A stretch of DNA of 64,000 nt from Pandoraea apista. Its GTDB lineage: Bacteria > Pseudomonadota > Gammaproteobacteria > Burkholderiales > Burkholderiaceae. The stretch covers positions 992,001-1,056,000 of the forward strand of contig NZ_CP013481.2 in the NCBI RefSeq assembly GCF_001465595.2, in the 5' to 3' direction. Made by a program: the position numbers and the translations under genes. Positions within the stretch are counted from its first letter, which is position 1. Each line of letters opens with the position of its first letter. This document shows positions 26,197-35,087 of the stretch, in pieces. The notes under the pieces were generated by a model. It searched no databases and was not told the DNA's origin. It worked only from the letters and a program-made list of their open reading frames with translations.

Positions 26197-26921
26197 CAGG
26201 CGGCGCTCCCGGTTGCGGCGTTTGAGGGGGTGTCACTGCCCGATGCGCCGCGCGGGCGATCCGTGGCCGGAATGTCCTGACATTCGGCGGCGTCTGCCAT
26301 CGAGAGCAGCTCCGGCCACTGCGGGTACGTTGCCAACCGTCCGGCGAATTCGCTCACGTGAGCGTCGAGGGTGGCATCGTTGCTGCGCCGTGCGCCGTAA
26401 AACACATGGGGCGGAAGGAATCGCATGCCGCACAGGCGCGCCGTTTGTTCGTAGGCCGGCAGGAACGCCGAGAAGTCATGCTGGTTGTAGCCCTCGGGAC
26501 GGTAGCTCGTGGCCGGGCCGCCGGTGCTGGCCACGAGCCACAAATCCTTGTTGGCGAGCGCGTGGCCGTCGTGGCCATAGGCCCAGCCCCACGACAGCAC
26601 GTCGTCGAGCCAGAGCTTTTGCAATGGCGGCATGCTGTACCAATAGATCGGATGCACCAGCACGATCAGGTCGGCGCGGGCGACGCGTCGTTGTTCGGCT
26701 GCGACATCGATGCTGAAGTCGGGATACGTCGAGTACAGATCGTTGACGTCGACACCGGCGATGCTGCGCGCGGCGTCGAGCAGGCGGCGATTCACGCGCG
26801 AGTCGCGCCAGCGCGGGTGCGCCACGATGACATAGACGGCGCGCTCCGGCACACCGGCGCGGGTCGCGGCATCGGAGTCCTGGGAGGCGAGCGAGAGACG
26901 GGTGGATGCGGGGGCGGTCAT
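26196..26921 (-). CDS. kefF: KefF/KefG-like NAD(P)H flavoprotein, ancillary subunit of Kef
   Basis: A 241-residue flavodoxin-like oxidoreductase. The core is AVYVIVAHPRWRDSRVNRRLLDAA, then LIVLVHPIYWYSMPPLQKLWLDDVLSWGWAYG and LVASTGGPATSYRPEGYN, which are the nucleotide and flavin loops of the KefF/KefG family. These proteins dock on the RCK domain of KefC or KefB and are needed for full activity. The ATG at 26921 is preferred to an upstream one. Its TGA stop and the kefC ATG share one base (TGATG). KefF versus KefG cannot be decided by eye. Confidence 0.85.
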   Translation of the reverse strand: MTAPASTRLSLASQDSDAATRAGVPERAVYVIVAHPRWRDSRVNRRLLDAARSIAGVDVNDLYSTYPDFSIDVAAEQRRVARADLIVLVHPIYWYSMPPLQKLWLDDVLSWGWAYGHDGHALANKDLWLVASTGGPATSYRPEGYNQHDFSAFLPAYEQTARLCGMRFLPPHVFYGARRSNDATLDAHVSEFAGRLATYPQWPELLSMADAAECQDIPATDRPRGASGSDTPSNAATGSAA

Positions 26922-27167
26922 GCGGGGGAGGATACCGCATTCATATGACGCGCTGCATCGCCGCGTTGAGTGTGGCAAAGGGGGCAAATGCCGTGCCCGG
27001 TTAAAGACTGCGGTAGCGAAAGCCGTTAAGTGTGGATAAGCTCAGTTCAGCACGATTCAGCTTTCGAGAGACGCGATGCGCCGCCGGGCGTGCCGCGCTC
27101 AAAAGGACAGATAACAAGAACTTTCGCGTCAGCGCGGCTTCAACGCACGCGCCTGCGCCATACCGAC

Positions 27168-27461
27168 ATGTCGCCGCAAGCCTTTCGTACTACCGTCAAT
27201 CTGATCTATCACGGCCGCAACGTGGCACTCGCGCTGTTGCTCGTGGCGTTGCTCTACAACCAGACGTTCTGGGTCTTCGCGAGTGCCGTTGCGGCGGCAC
27301 TGTGCACCGGCGCGCTGCGTGAAGCCGCCCGTATGCCGCAAGAGGAGGAGTTGCCACCGCGTCCGCTCGTCATTCAGGTGTTGCGCATTTCCGTGCCGCT
27401 GTTGCTCACCATGTTCGCGATCGGCTACGGCGCGGTGTGGCTCAATCGCAATTTCGGCTGA
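27168..27461 (+). CDS. Small two-helix membrane protein, unknown
   Basis: A 97-residue protein starting MSPQAFRTTVNLIYHGRN. There are two hydrophobic segments: about 19-45 (VALALLLVALLYNQTFWVFA...) and about 73-90 (ISVPLLLTMFAIGYGAVWL). A charged loop (REAARMPQEEELPPRP) joins them. No family is recognised. It stands alone, upstream of the convergent cupin gene. Codon use is consistent with a real gene. Confidence 0.6.
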   Translation: MSPQAFRTTVNLIYHGRNVALALLLVALLYNQTFWVFASAVAAALCTGALREAARMPQEEELPPRPLVIQVLRISVPLLLTMFAIGYGAVWLNRNFG

Positions 27462-27564
27462 CCCCCGTTTGACGGCGGGCAGACCATGAGGAGCGGTATC
27501 GAACGGTGACCAATGCTGGCCAACGGGTGCGGTTTCCCGGCCCGTCGGCCACGCGCGCGTTACA

Positions 27565-28023
27565 TCATTTGACGAACTGGATATCGTTCGGCGCCTGAGG
27601 CGGAAGCTTCACCGCCAGCACCTTGAATTCCCCACTGGTGTTCTGCGACCCCGCGTGCACCGTGCCGCGCGGAATGACGATCAGGTCGCCCGGATGCACC
27701 TCGCGTTGCTGGTCGCCCAGCCAGAAGGTGCCACTACCGGAAATCACATATTGAATTTCATCGGTGTCCTGATGGGTGTGACGCGGCACGTTGCCGCTCT
27801 GCACGGCGATCGTGCCGTTGGGCGTGGCGACCAGGGTACGGGTTCGCAGCGTGCCGACATTGGGCACGAGCTTGCCGATCTGTTCGTCGGTCATGGCGCC
27901 AACGTCGATGATCTGGGCAGTCAGCGCGGTGGCTTGTGCCATCGCGCCGGGCATCAGGTGGGAAGAGAGGAAGCCCGCGGCGAACGCGGCGGGTACGGCG
28001 GCAAGCAGGACATAGCGACGCAT
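27565..28023 (-). CDS. Exported cupin-domain protein
   Basis: A 152-residue protein with a signal peptide (MRRYVLLAAVPAAFAAGFLSSHLMPGAMAQ) and a single cupin fold. The cupin metal motifs are visible: PRHTHQDTDEIQYVISGSG and PGDLIVIPRGTVHAG, giving the His/His/Glu/His ligand set. The start at 28023 is the nearest ATG that begins the signal peptide. It lies on the same strand as the APC permease, downstream of a pair of strong hairpins, so it probably has its own promoter. Exported single-domain cupins of this kind have no settled function. Confidence 0.82.
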   Translation of the reverse strand: MRRYVLLAAVPAAFAAGFLSSHLMPGAMAQATALTAQIIDVGAMTDEQIGKLVPNVGTLRTRTLVATPNGTIAVQSGNVPRHTHQDTDEIQYVISGSGTFWLGDQQREVHPGDLIVIPRGTVHAGSQNTSGEFKVLAVKLPPQAPNDIQFVK

Positions 28024-28107
28024 GTTTTTTTCCTTTGCAGGGACGTGATGAAACGACAGCAAGGGGAGTCACGGACGAACGACTTGCGTGATGCGGGAAA
28101 GACGGAA

Positions 28108-28161
28108 CCCGCCGTGACGGCGGGGAAGGCTCGCGGCACATTGGCGTGTGCCGCGAGCCTT
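28108..28161. terminator. Two adjacent strong hairpins
   Basis: The first stem pairs CCCGCCG (28108-28114) with CGGCGGG (28118-28124) around TGA. The second pairs 28126-28140 (AAGGCTCGCGGCACA) with 28147-28161 around a 6-nt loop, a perfect 15-bp stem. They lie downstream of the APC permease gene. Neither has a good T-run, so they may stop transcription by other means or protect the mRNA end. Confidence 0.6.
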
Positions 28162-28222
28162 GTGACGGACTATACGCGTTCCCGCGCCGTGGCGCGAGAC
28201 GGTACCACCGGTGCGAGGGCGA

Positions 28223-29638
28223 TCAGGATTGCGTGTGCGGGGCTTCGCCATGCTTGTGCAGCAGGGCGTTGCGACGGGCGTATGTGAAGTAGATCACCAT
28301 GCCGATCACGAGCCACACGACGAAGGCGATCCAGGTGGCCGCTTGCAGGTGCGCCATCAGGAACAGGCACAGACCGGCGGAGATAAGCGGCACGACGGGG
28401 GCGCCCGGCACACGGAACGCGCGCGGCAGGTCCGGACGCGTGCGGCGCAGCACCAGTACGGCCACCGAAACCAGCGCGAATGCCGACAGCGTGCCGATAT
28501 TGATCAACTCGGCGAGAACGCCCAGCGGCACGAAGCCGGCAATGACGGCGAACACCACGCCGATGATCCACGTGCCCGCAAACGGCGTTTTGTGCTTCGG
28601 GTGGATGCTTGAGAGCATCGGCGGCAGCAGGCCGTCGCGCGACATGGCGTAGGTAATGCGCGTCTGGCCGTAGGTCATCACCAGGATCACGGTTGTCATG
28701 CCGAGAATCGCACCCAGATCGACGAAGCCTGCGACCCAGTTCTGCCCGGCGAACTGCAAAGCCAGCGACACCGGATGGTCAACGCCTGCGAACTGCGCGA
28801 AGGGCACGATGCCGGTCATGATCGCAGCGACCGACACGTACAACAGCGTACAGACAATGAGCGAGCCGATGATGCCGATCGGCAGGTCGCGCCCCGGATT
28901 GCGAACTTCTTCGGCGGCCGACGTCACGGCGTCGAAGCCGATGAAGGCGAAGAACACGAGGGCCGCCGCGTTGAACATGCCGCTCGTGCCGAATGGCATG
29001 AACGGGGTCCAGTTGGCCGGCTTCACATGCCACACGCCCACGGCGATGAACAGCAGCACCACGCCGATCTTGATCGCCACCATCACGTTGTTGATACGGG
29101 CGGATTCGCGCACCCCGTACGACAGCACCCATGTGATGAGCAGCATGATGACGACGGCCGGCAGATTGATGAACGTCGAGACACCCGGCACACTGCCCGG
29201 CGCCGCCGTAATGGCCGCCGGCAGGTGCAGACCGAAGCCTGCCGCGAGCGACTGGAAGTAGCCCGACCAGCCGACCGACACGGCGGACGACGCCAGCCCG
29301 TACTCGAGCATCAGATCCCAGCCGATGATCCACGCGACGATTTCGCCGAGCGTGGCGTAGCTGTACGTGTAGATCGAGCCGGAGACGGGAATCGTCGAGG
29401 CGAACTCGGCGTAGCACAGCGCGGCGAAGCCGCATGCCATGGCCGCGATGATGAACGAGACGGTGAGGGCAGGGCCCGCAGTGAGGGCGCCGGTTCCTGT
29501 GAGGACGAAAATGCCGGTGCCGATGATGGCACCGATGCCCATCAGGACGAGATCGACCGGGCCCAGCACTTTCTTGAGACTGCCGGTACGGCTGGCGACC
29601 AGCATGTTCTCGATGTTTTTGGTTCTAAAAAGACTCAT
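28223..29638 (-). CDS. Amino-acid permease, APC superfamily (YfnA/CAT-like)
   Basis: A 471-residue inner-membrane protein with about twelve helices. The N-terminal block GPVDLVLMGIGAIIGTGIFVLTGTGA is the APC substrate-binding unwound helix. FVAGVLA-like and FFAFIGFDAVTSAAEEVRNPGRDLPIGIIGSL blocks follow, typical of the cationic-amino-acid-transporter/YfnA group. It takes up an amino acid by proton coupling; which one is unknown. The start at 29638 (MSLFRTKNIENML) fits homologues, and longer forms have no match. A 650-bp non-coding stretch lies upstream. Confidence 0.9.
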   Translation of the reverse strand: MSLFRTKNIENMLVASRTGSLKKVLGPVDLVLMGIGAIIGTGIFVLTGTGALTAGPALTVSFIIAAMACGFAALCYAEFASTIPVSGSIYTYSYATLGEIVAWIIGWDLMLEYGLASSAVSVGWSGYFQSLAAGFGLHLPAAITAAPGSVPGVSTFINLPAVVIMLLITWVLSYGVRESARINNVMVAIKIGVVLLFIAVGVWHVKPANWTPFMPFGTSGMFNAAALVFFAFIGFDAVTSAAEEVRNPGRDLPIGIIGSLIVCTLLYVSVAAIMTGIVPFAQFAGVDHPVSLALQFAGQNWVAGFVDLGAILGMTTVILVMTYGQTRITYAMSRDGLLPPMLSSIHPKHKTPFAGTWIIGVVFAVIAGFVPLGVLAELINIGTLSAFALVSVAVLVLRRTRPDLPRAFRVPGAPVVPLISAGLCLFLMAHLQAATWIAFVVWLVIGMVIYFTYARRNALLHKHGEAPHTQS

Positions 29639-30287
29639 GACCTGCAAAAGGTTCCTGCAACGTGTACCTCTGGCGTTCGCGTTGTGCGCACCATTGGGGG
29701 AATACGCGGAAGACATGTTCCGCGACCTGGCTGCAAGGGCACCCCGGGCTTGTGGCCGCTCGTTCCCATGCCTGGCGGATCGCCACAGGGCTTCACGAAC
29801 CACGTCACTGCGCTAACGCCGCCGGTGCGTCGGGCACAGGCGTTCGGGCCGTCAACGGCGTGCGCGGATAGCGCGCGCCGAATGCGGCGTGGCGATAGGC
29901 AACCACGACGTGCGAAGCGCACGCCGGGGCGGGACAAACACGATCGAGACTTACGGAGGATCCTGCCGGACTGCCGTGACCGTCGCGGTTTTCGCAACGG
30001 CACACCGGAGAAAGTGGGTCTGCAATGTGAGAGCCACGTCGACGCGGGGCATCGGACGGGGCAAGGGCTCGCTGTCCTGCGGTCCGGCCATCGGTACCTG
30101 ATCGGCACCTCCGCCTGGCCGGAATTGCTCGCATTTTAAGCGTATTTCCTTACGCTCGTGCAGCGGTTGCTGAATTTGGGGTCACATCGGTGGGGGAACG
30201 ACGGAGAAACGGGACGCAACGGGGGAGCGCATCGGCCGAACGCGCTGTCTGACGGGCAGCGCCTCCGGCCGGCGTGTCGTGACGATG
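29639..30287. other. Non-coding stretch upstream of the APC permease
   Basis: About 650 bp without a convincing gene. Open frames here are arginine- and proline-rich in every phase, without ribosome-binding sites or family motifs, so I treat them as chance frames in GC-rich DNA. The part next to 29638 must hold the permease promoter and leader. I looked for known riboswitch cores and see none I can support. Confidence 0.5.
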
Positions 30288-31025
30288 TCAGCGATTCGGC
30301 CCACCGGGGCCCCCGCCGCCATGATTGCCGCCGGGCGGACGGCCTCCATGTCCGCCCCCGTGGCCGCTCCCATGTCCGCCGCTATGTGCGCCCCCATGTC
30401 CGCCCCCATGTCCGCCCCCATGTCCGCCGCCGCCGGGGGGACGCGGGCCGTGACCTCCACCGCCGCCCGGCGGGCGAGGGCCAGGACCGGCCCCATGGCC
30501 CGGAGGACGCGGTCCCGGCCCATGACCCGCGCCGTGCCCGGGGGGACGCGGCCCCGGGCCTGGGGAGTGCCCGGGAGGCCGGCCCCCTCCCCACGACGGC
30601 GGGCGAGGGCCGGGTGGCGGGCGATGCCAGTAGCGCTGATCGTGGTACCACGGGCGATTGCGGTAATAGTTGCCCCAATACGCCCCGATGGAGAAGGTCA
30701 CAACCGGCAGACCGATCATCGTGCCGTAGTTGAGCACTGGCACCGGATTACCTTGATACGGATAGCTGAGCAGTGCTGCATAGATCCAGCCGCGTGTGCC
30801 GGGCAGACCGATGTCGCACCACGAGTAATCGGATAAGCAGCCATAGACCGTTACCGGCATCCCCGACCCCGCCTGGGCGACGACCGGATAGTCCACCGCC
30901 GGGCCCGCCCGCACATTGGCCGACGAATTGATCACCGCTTGTCCCGACTGCGCCGACGCCATGTCAGGCAGCGCAACCAGCGTTGTTGCGCCCGCGAGCA
31001 CGAGCGGCAAAGTCCATTTGTTCAT
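30288..31025 (-). CDS. Exported SH3-like domain protein with long Gly/His/Pro tail
   Basis: A 245-residue protein. Signal peptide residues 1-25 (MNKWTLPLVLAGATTLVALPDMASA). A bacterial SH3 domain follows at about 28-85 (AVINSSANVRAGPAVDYPVVAQAGSG...WCDIGLPGTRGWIYAALL). Then comes an aromatic segment (GAYWGNYYRNRPWYHDQRYWHRP). From about 136 to the end the tail is almost only Gly, His, Pro, Arg and Ser in GGGH/GHGG and PGPRPPGHG repeats. SH3b domains often bind peptidoglycan, and the His-rich tail could bind metal. The start at 31025 is set by the signal peptide. Confidence 0.82.
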   Translation of the reverse strand: MNKWTLPLVLAGATTLVALPDMASAQSGQAVINSSANVRAGPAVDYPVVAQAGSGMPVTVYGCLSDYSWCDIGLPGTRGWIYAALLSYPYQGNPVPVLNYGTMIGLPVVTFSIGAYWGNYYRNRPWYHDQRYWHRPPPGPRPPSWGGGRPPGHSPGPGPRPPGHGAGHGPGPRPPGHGAGPGPRPPGGGGGHGPRPPGGGGHGGGHGGGHGGAHSGGHGSGHGGGHGGRPPGGNHGGGGPGGPNR

Positions 31026-31391
31026 GTTCGTCTCCCTGTCATGACCATGCTTCGGTGCAGCAAGGCATCGATGAGCGTGCCCGGCAATCCTGCTGCGCGG
31101 GCAAACGCAGGGCATCCCTGCCTGCATGTCGATTCGACCGGACGTATCGGCAGTTGGTTTGCCGTCACGCGTAACGAAACACGCCGGCAATATTTGCTGG
31201 CGTTACGAGACTTACAAATTGCACCGCCCCGCAGCGTTGGAGCACCTGACGGAAGACCCGTGCGGGCGGCTTGCGAGCGCAATGGCCGCGGGCAGCATCC
31301 GTGCCCGGGTCAGTAACAAGTTGTGCGGCGTGTTCGCCGGGCATCGCCTGATTGAGCGTGCGCGCCGATCACGCCGCCTTGCGTCACGCGA
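31026..31391. other. Intergenic region with a 9-bp hairpin
   Basis: No gene is supported here. The main structure is CGCCGGCAA (31182-31190) opposite TTGCTGGCG (31194-31202), a 9-bp stem with one G-T pair and a TAT loop. It is flanked by CGTAAC (31170-31175) and GTTACG (31202-31207), which can extend it after a bulge. It lies downstream of the alcohol dehydrogenase stop at 31392 and may be its transcript end, or a leader element of the SH3 gene. Confidence 0.4.
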
Positions 31392-32498
31392 TCAGTACAG
31401 CACGACCGAGCGAATCGACTCGCCGCGCTTCATCAGATCGAAGCCTTCGTTGATCTGATCGAGACGCAGGGTGTGCGTAATGAGATCGTCGATGTTGATC
31501 TTCCCTTCCATGTACCAGTCGACGATCTTCGGCACATCGGTGCGCCCGCGCGCGCCGCCAAACGCCGAGCCCTTCCACTCGCGGCCCGTCACCAGTTGGA
31601 ACGGACGCGTGCTGATTTCCTGACCGGCAGCGGCCACGCCGATGATGAACGACTGGCCCCAGCCTTTGTGGCAGCACTCCAGCGCCTGACGCATGGTCGT
31701 TACGTTGCCGATGCACTCGAACGAGTAATCGGCGCCGCCGTCGGTCAGTTGCACGATGGTGTCGACAACGTTTTCGACATCCTTCGGGTTGATGAAATGA
31801 GTCATGCCGAACTTCTTGGCGAGTTCCACCCGTCCCGGGTTGATGTCGACACCGATGATCTTGTCGGCGCCGACCATCTTGGCGCCCTGAATCACGTTCA
31901 GGCCAATGCCGCCGAGGCCGAACACCACCACGTTGGCGCCCGCTTCGACCTTCGCCGAGTAGACGACGGCGCCCACGCCGGTCGTTACGCCGCAGCCGAT
32001 GTAGCAGACTTTGTCGAAGGGGGCGTCGGAGCGCACCTTGGCGACGGCGATCTCCGGCACGACGATGTAGTTCGAGAACGTAGACGTGCCCATGTAGTGG
32101 AAGATGGGCTTGCCGTCGAGCGAGAAGCGCGAGGTGGCGTCGGGCATCAGGCCGCGGCCCTGCGTGCTGCGGATCGCCTGACACAGGTTGGTCTTGCGCG
32201 ACAGGCAGAACTTGCATTGACGGCATTCCGGCGTGTACAGCGGAATGACGTGATCGTCTTTCTTCAGCGTGGTCACGCCCGGGCCGACATCGACGATCAC
32301 ACCGGCACCCTCGTGGCCGAGAATGGCCGGAAAGATGCCTTCCGGATCGGCGCCGGAGAGTGTGTAGTAGTCCGTATGGCAGATGCCGGTGGCCTTGACC
32401 TCGATCAGTACCTCGCCGGCGCGCGGCCCTTCCAGATCGACTTCCTCGATGGTCAGGGGTTTGCCCGCTTCCCAGGCAATGGCGGCTTTGGTTTTCAT
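31392..32498 (-). CDS. frmA: S-(hydroxymethyl)glutathione dehydrogenase / class III alcohol dehydrogenase
   Basis: A 368-residue zinc alcohol dehydrogenase of the class III type. It oxidises the glutathione adduct of formaldehyde (and reduces S-nitrosoglutathione). The catalytic zinc site starts with Cys40 (GICHTDYY) and His62 (GHEGAG). The structural zinc cysteines are 92, 95, 98 and 106 in [18 protein letters not shown], and YIGCGVTTG holds the next ligand. The length equals that of FrmA/AdhC. The start at 32498 ([10 protein letters not shown]) follows homologues. The usual neighbour, S-formylglutathione hydrolase, is not present here. Confidence 0.95.
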   Translation of the reverse strand: MKTKAAIAWEAGKPLTIEEVDLEGPRAGEVLIEVKATGICHTDYYTLSGADPEGIFPAILGHEGAGVIVDVGPGVTTLKKDDHVIPLYTPECRQCKFCLSRKTNLCQAIRSTQGRGLMPDATSRFSLDGKPIFHYMGTSTFSNYIVVPEIAVAKVRSDAPFDKVCYIGCGVTTGVGAVVYSAKVEAGANVVVFGLGGIGLNVIQGAKMVGADKIIGVDINPGRVELAKKFGMTHFINPKDVENVVDTIVQLTDGGADYSFECIGNVTTMRQALECCHKGWGQSFIIGVAAAGQEISTRPFQLVTGREWKGSAFGGARGRTDVPKIVDWYMEGKINIDDLITHTLRLDQINEGFDLMKRGESIRSVVLY

Positions 32499-32623
32499 GG
32501 CGATATTCCTCGTTGCAACGTCGTTCGGGGGAATCCCTTCGCGACGTACCATACCGCGTTCTAAAGTCGCGCGCGAGTCTTGACACGCCATGTCGACGGA
32601 AAAAGCGGGGCCGGACCCAAAAA

Positions 32624-33259
32624 TTACCGGCCTTCCGCTGACGAGGGGTTGGCCGTCGGCTCGTAGATCGTGAGAGGCCCGCAGTTCTCCTCGGTCACGA
32701 AAAACGCCAGCAGACGTGCCGGATGCACCGGATCGGGGTTCTCGGTCATGGTGTGCAGCGTGCCCGGCGGTTCGAACCACGTCTGATTGGCGTGATACGT
32801 GACCGGGGCTTCGGCATTCAACTGAGAGCGAATGGTGCCTTCCAGCACGACCGCCGTCACTGTCCCGGGATGGCGATGCGCAGGCGTGAAGGCGAGCGGC
32901 GGAAACGCTACGATGGCGGTGGTCACCGATTTACCCGGGGCGTTGGCAAGCGGCTCGCACGACAGCGGCTGGACGATCGTGGATGGGCGGACCGCGGCGC
33001 CGCCGCCATTGGCGACCGTGGCCATCGGGGCGGGCTGAGACGATGCACTGGACGGCGAGAAGCGCTCCGAGAGCGTGTGGTTGGCGCTGATCGTCAATGA
33101 GCACAGGGCGTCGAACCAGCCGGGCAGGGCGCGTTGTGCGGGCGGGGTGAGTGCGAGACCGATGGCGGCCACGGCCAGTGCGGCAAGTGTGGCGGCGGTG
33201 CGGTTGGCCGAAGGGCTGGCAGATCGCCGCGGACGCGGCAGTTTGGACAAGGGCAGCAT
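32624..33259 (-). CDS. Membrane-anchored or exported cupin-domain protein
   Basis: A 211-residue protein with an N-terminal hydrophobic segment, [20 protein letters not shown], after a basic stretch; this is a signal anchor or signal peptide. A cupin domain is in the second half: [25 protein letters not shown] and [17 protein letters not shown], with a His/His/His metal set. It is on the same strand as frmA (126-bp gap), but no functional link is known. Function unknown beyond fold. Confidence 0.75.
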   Translation of the reverse strand: MLPLSKLPRPRRSASPSANRTAATLAALAVAAIGLALTPPAQRALPGWFDALCSLTISANHTLSERFSPSSASSQPAPMATVANGGGAAVRPSTIVQPLSCEPLANAPGKSVTTAIVAFPPLAFTPAHRHPGTVTAVVLEGTIRSQLNAEAPVTYHANQTWFEPPGTLHTMTENPDPVHPARLLAFFVTEENCGPLTIYEPTANPSSAEGR

Positions 33260-33365
33260 GGCGGTTTCTCTGGACGGGACTTCAGCTTAGGGAAGCGATG
33301 TCCCGTCCGGTAGCGCCAAAATTTGGCAATTCAACTAGGCCATCAAGTGCCCCTCAGTCTGCGCA

Positions 33366-35087
33366 TCAGCGGCGGGCGCCGCTGCCCAGCGGTGCCAGGA
33401 TGTGATAGAAGCCGTGAATGTCGACAGGGCGTGCGAACCAATAGCCTTGCGCCTCGTCGCAGCCCAGTTCCGTGAGCCGTTGCGCCTGCGCCGGAGTCTC
33501 CACGCCCTCGGCCGTCACGCGTAGCCCGAGGGAGTGGGCCATGGCGATGACCGCACTGACGATGGCATGGCTTGGTGCGTGCGTCAGCATGTTGCGCACG
33601 AAGGTCTGATCGATCTTCAGGCGATGGACGGGGAAGCGCGTCAGGTACGCAAGGCTGGCGTAGCCGGTGCCGAAGTCGTCGACGGCGATTTCCACCCCCA
33701 TGTCGTGCAGCGAGCGCAGGCAGCCGACGGCGGCGCTGGAGTCCCCGAGCAGTAAGGTCTCCGTGATTTCGATCTCCAGATAGCGTGGCTCGAGCGCGTG
33801 AGTGTTCAGGGCGCGCTCGATCAGGCCGACGACGTCCTGACGTGCGAACTGTTGTGCCGACACGTTCACCGAGATACGCGGCAGTTGCCCGCAACGCCGC
33901 AGCAGTCGGCTGGCTTCGCGACAGGCCGTATCGATGACCCACTCGCCCAGCGGCAAAATCAGCCCGGCGGTTTCTGCAATCGGTATGAATTCGGCCGGAC
34001 CGACAGGACCCAGGGACGGGTGGCGCCAGCGCAACAACGCTTCGGCATTACGAATTTCACCGTTGGCCAGACTGACTTGGGGTTGGTAGACGAGATGGAG
34101 TTGCGAATGCGCTTGCTCATGCACCGCGACGCGCAGCAGGCTCTCGAGTTCGTTGCGGCGCTGCGCTTGCGCGTCCATCTCGCTGCTGAAGAAACGTAAT
34201 CCGCCGCCGGCGGCGCTGGCAATGCCGAGCGCGACATGGGCCCGGCGCAACAGCGTTTCGGGCGTGTCGCCGTGTTCGGGGTAGCTGACCGCCCCGATGC
34301 TCGCGTCGAGCGCGACGGAATTTGGCTCGACGTCCACCCATTGGGCGAGCCGGGCCTGAATCCGCGACGCCAGCAAACGGGCATCATCGCCCGTTTCATT
34401 GGTGACGATCACGAACTGACTGCCGCCCAGGCAGGCGAGTGCGTCTTCGGGGCCGCTCGCTTCGCGCAACCGTTCCGCAGCGATGCGCAGCGCCAACTCG
34501 GCGGTCGGCGGGCCAAAGGTGCTTCGGAGTTTGCGCAGGTGATCGAGTTCGAGCAATAAAACCGTCAGCCCGACCTTTTGATGAGCGCAACGATGAATCG
34601 CCAGTTCGAGTCGTTCGTTGAGCAAGGTCTGGTTGGGGAGGCGGGTGACCGGGTCGTGATGCGTGACGTACCAAAGCCGCGACGCCACCTGTACCTGTTG
34701 CGAGAGGTCGAGCACGATGCCGACCCAGCGCCGTTCGCCCGGGGCGTGTTCGACGCAGGAAAGCGCCAACCGGATCGGCAGCCAACTACGCAGGTGGGTC
34801 AGCAGATGCCATTCGTCGTCATACGGTACGGCTTCGCTGGCCGACAGGCTGGCCAGTGCGGGCAGACGGCGGCGGGCGAGCTCTGAAGGGTCGAGCAACG
34901 AGAGGAAGCTGCGCTTGCCCAGCAGGTCGGCCGGCCGGTAGCCCGTCAGGCGAGTGAATGCGGTGTTCATGCGCTCGATCATGCCGTCGTCGGTACAGAC
35001 GAACATGGCATACGGTGCGCTGTCGAGCGCGGCACGGCTCAACTCGACCTGGATGTCGGGTACCCGACGAGGCACCGGATCGTTCAT
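33366..35087 (-). CDS. PAS - degenerate GGDEF - EAL cyclic-di-GMP phosphodiesterase
   Basis: A 573-residue cytoplasmic protein. Domains: PAS at about 15-125 (ALDSAPYAMFVCTDDGMIERMNTAFTRLTGY), GGDEF-like at 150-305 and EAL at 330-565. The cyclase signature is GGSQF (221-225), and LELDHLRKL replaces the usual DLDxFK, so cyclase activity is not expected. The EAL domain keeps every catalytic residue: E349, N408, E440, D470/D471 (DDFGTGY), K491, E527 and Q547. It should therefore be a c-di-GMP phosphodiesterase, perhaps GTP-modulated. The start at 35087 has GGGAGA upstream. It is divergent from the yfiRNB operon. Confidence 0.9.
   Translation of the reverse strand: MNDPVPRRVPDIQVELSRAALDSAPYAMFVCTDDGMIERMNTAFTRLTGYRPADLLGKRSFLSLLDPSELARRRLPALASLSASEAVPYDDEWHLLTHLRSWLPIRLALSCVEHAPGERRWVGIVLDLSQQVQVASRLWYVTHHDPVTRLPNQTLLNERLELAIHRCAHQKVGLTVLLLELDHLRKLRSTFGPPTAELALRIAAERLREASGPEDALACLGGSQFVIVTNETGDDARLLASRIQARLAQWVDVEPNSVALDASIGAVSYPEHGDTPETLLRRAHVALGIASAAGGGLRFFSSEMDAQAQRRNELESLLRVAVHEQAHSQLHLVYQPQVSLANGEIRNAEALLRWRHPSLGPVGPAEFIPIAETAGLILPLGEWVIDTACREASRLLRRCGQLPRISVNVSAQQFARQDVVGLIERALNTHALEPRYLEIEITETLLLGDSSAAVGCLRSLHDMGVEIAVDDFGTGYASLAYLTRFPVHRLKIDQTFVRNMLTHAPSHAIVSAVIAMAHSLGLRVTAEGVETPAQAQRLTELGCDEAQGYWFARPVDIHGFYHILAPLGSGARR

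Noticed and set aside
29635..30108. 157-codon minus-strand frame upstream of the APC permease
   Set aside because: Arg/Pro/Cys-rich with no ribosome-binding site or motif; looks like chance coding potential.
30300..30560. Regular short repeats that at first look like a CRISPR or minisatellite
   Set aside because: They are the codons of the Gly/His/Pro tail of the SH3 protein; units are 9-15 bp, without unique spacers.
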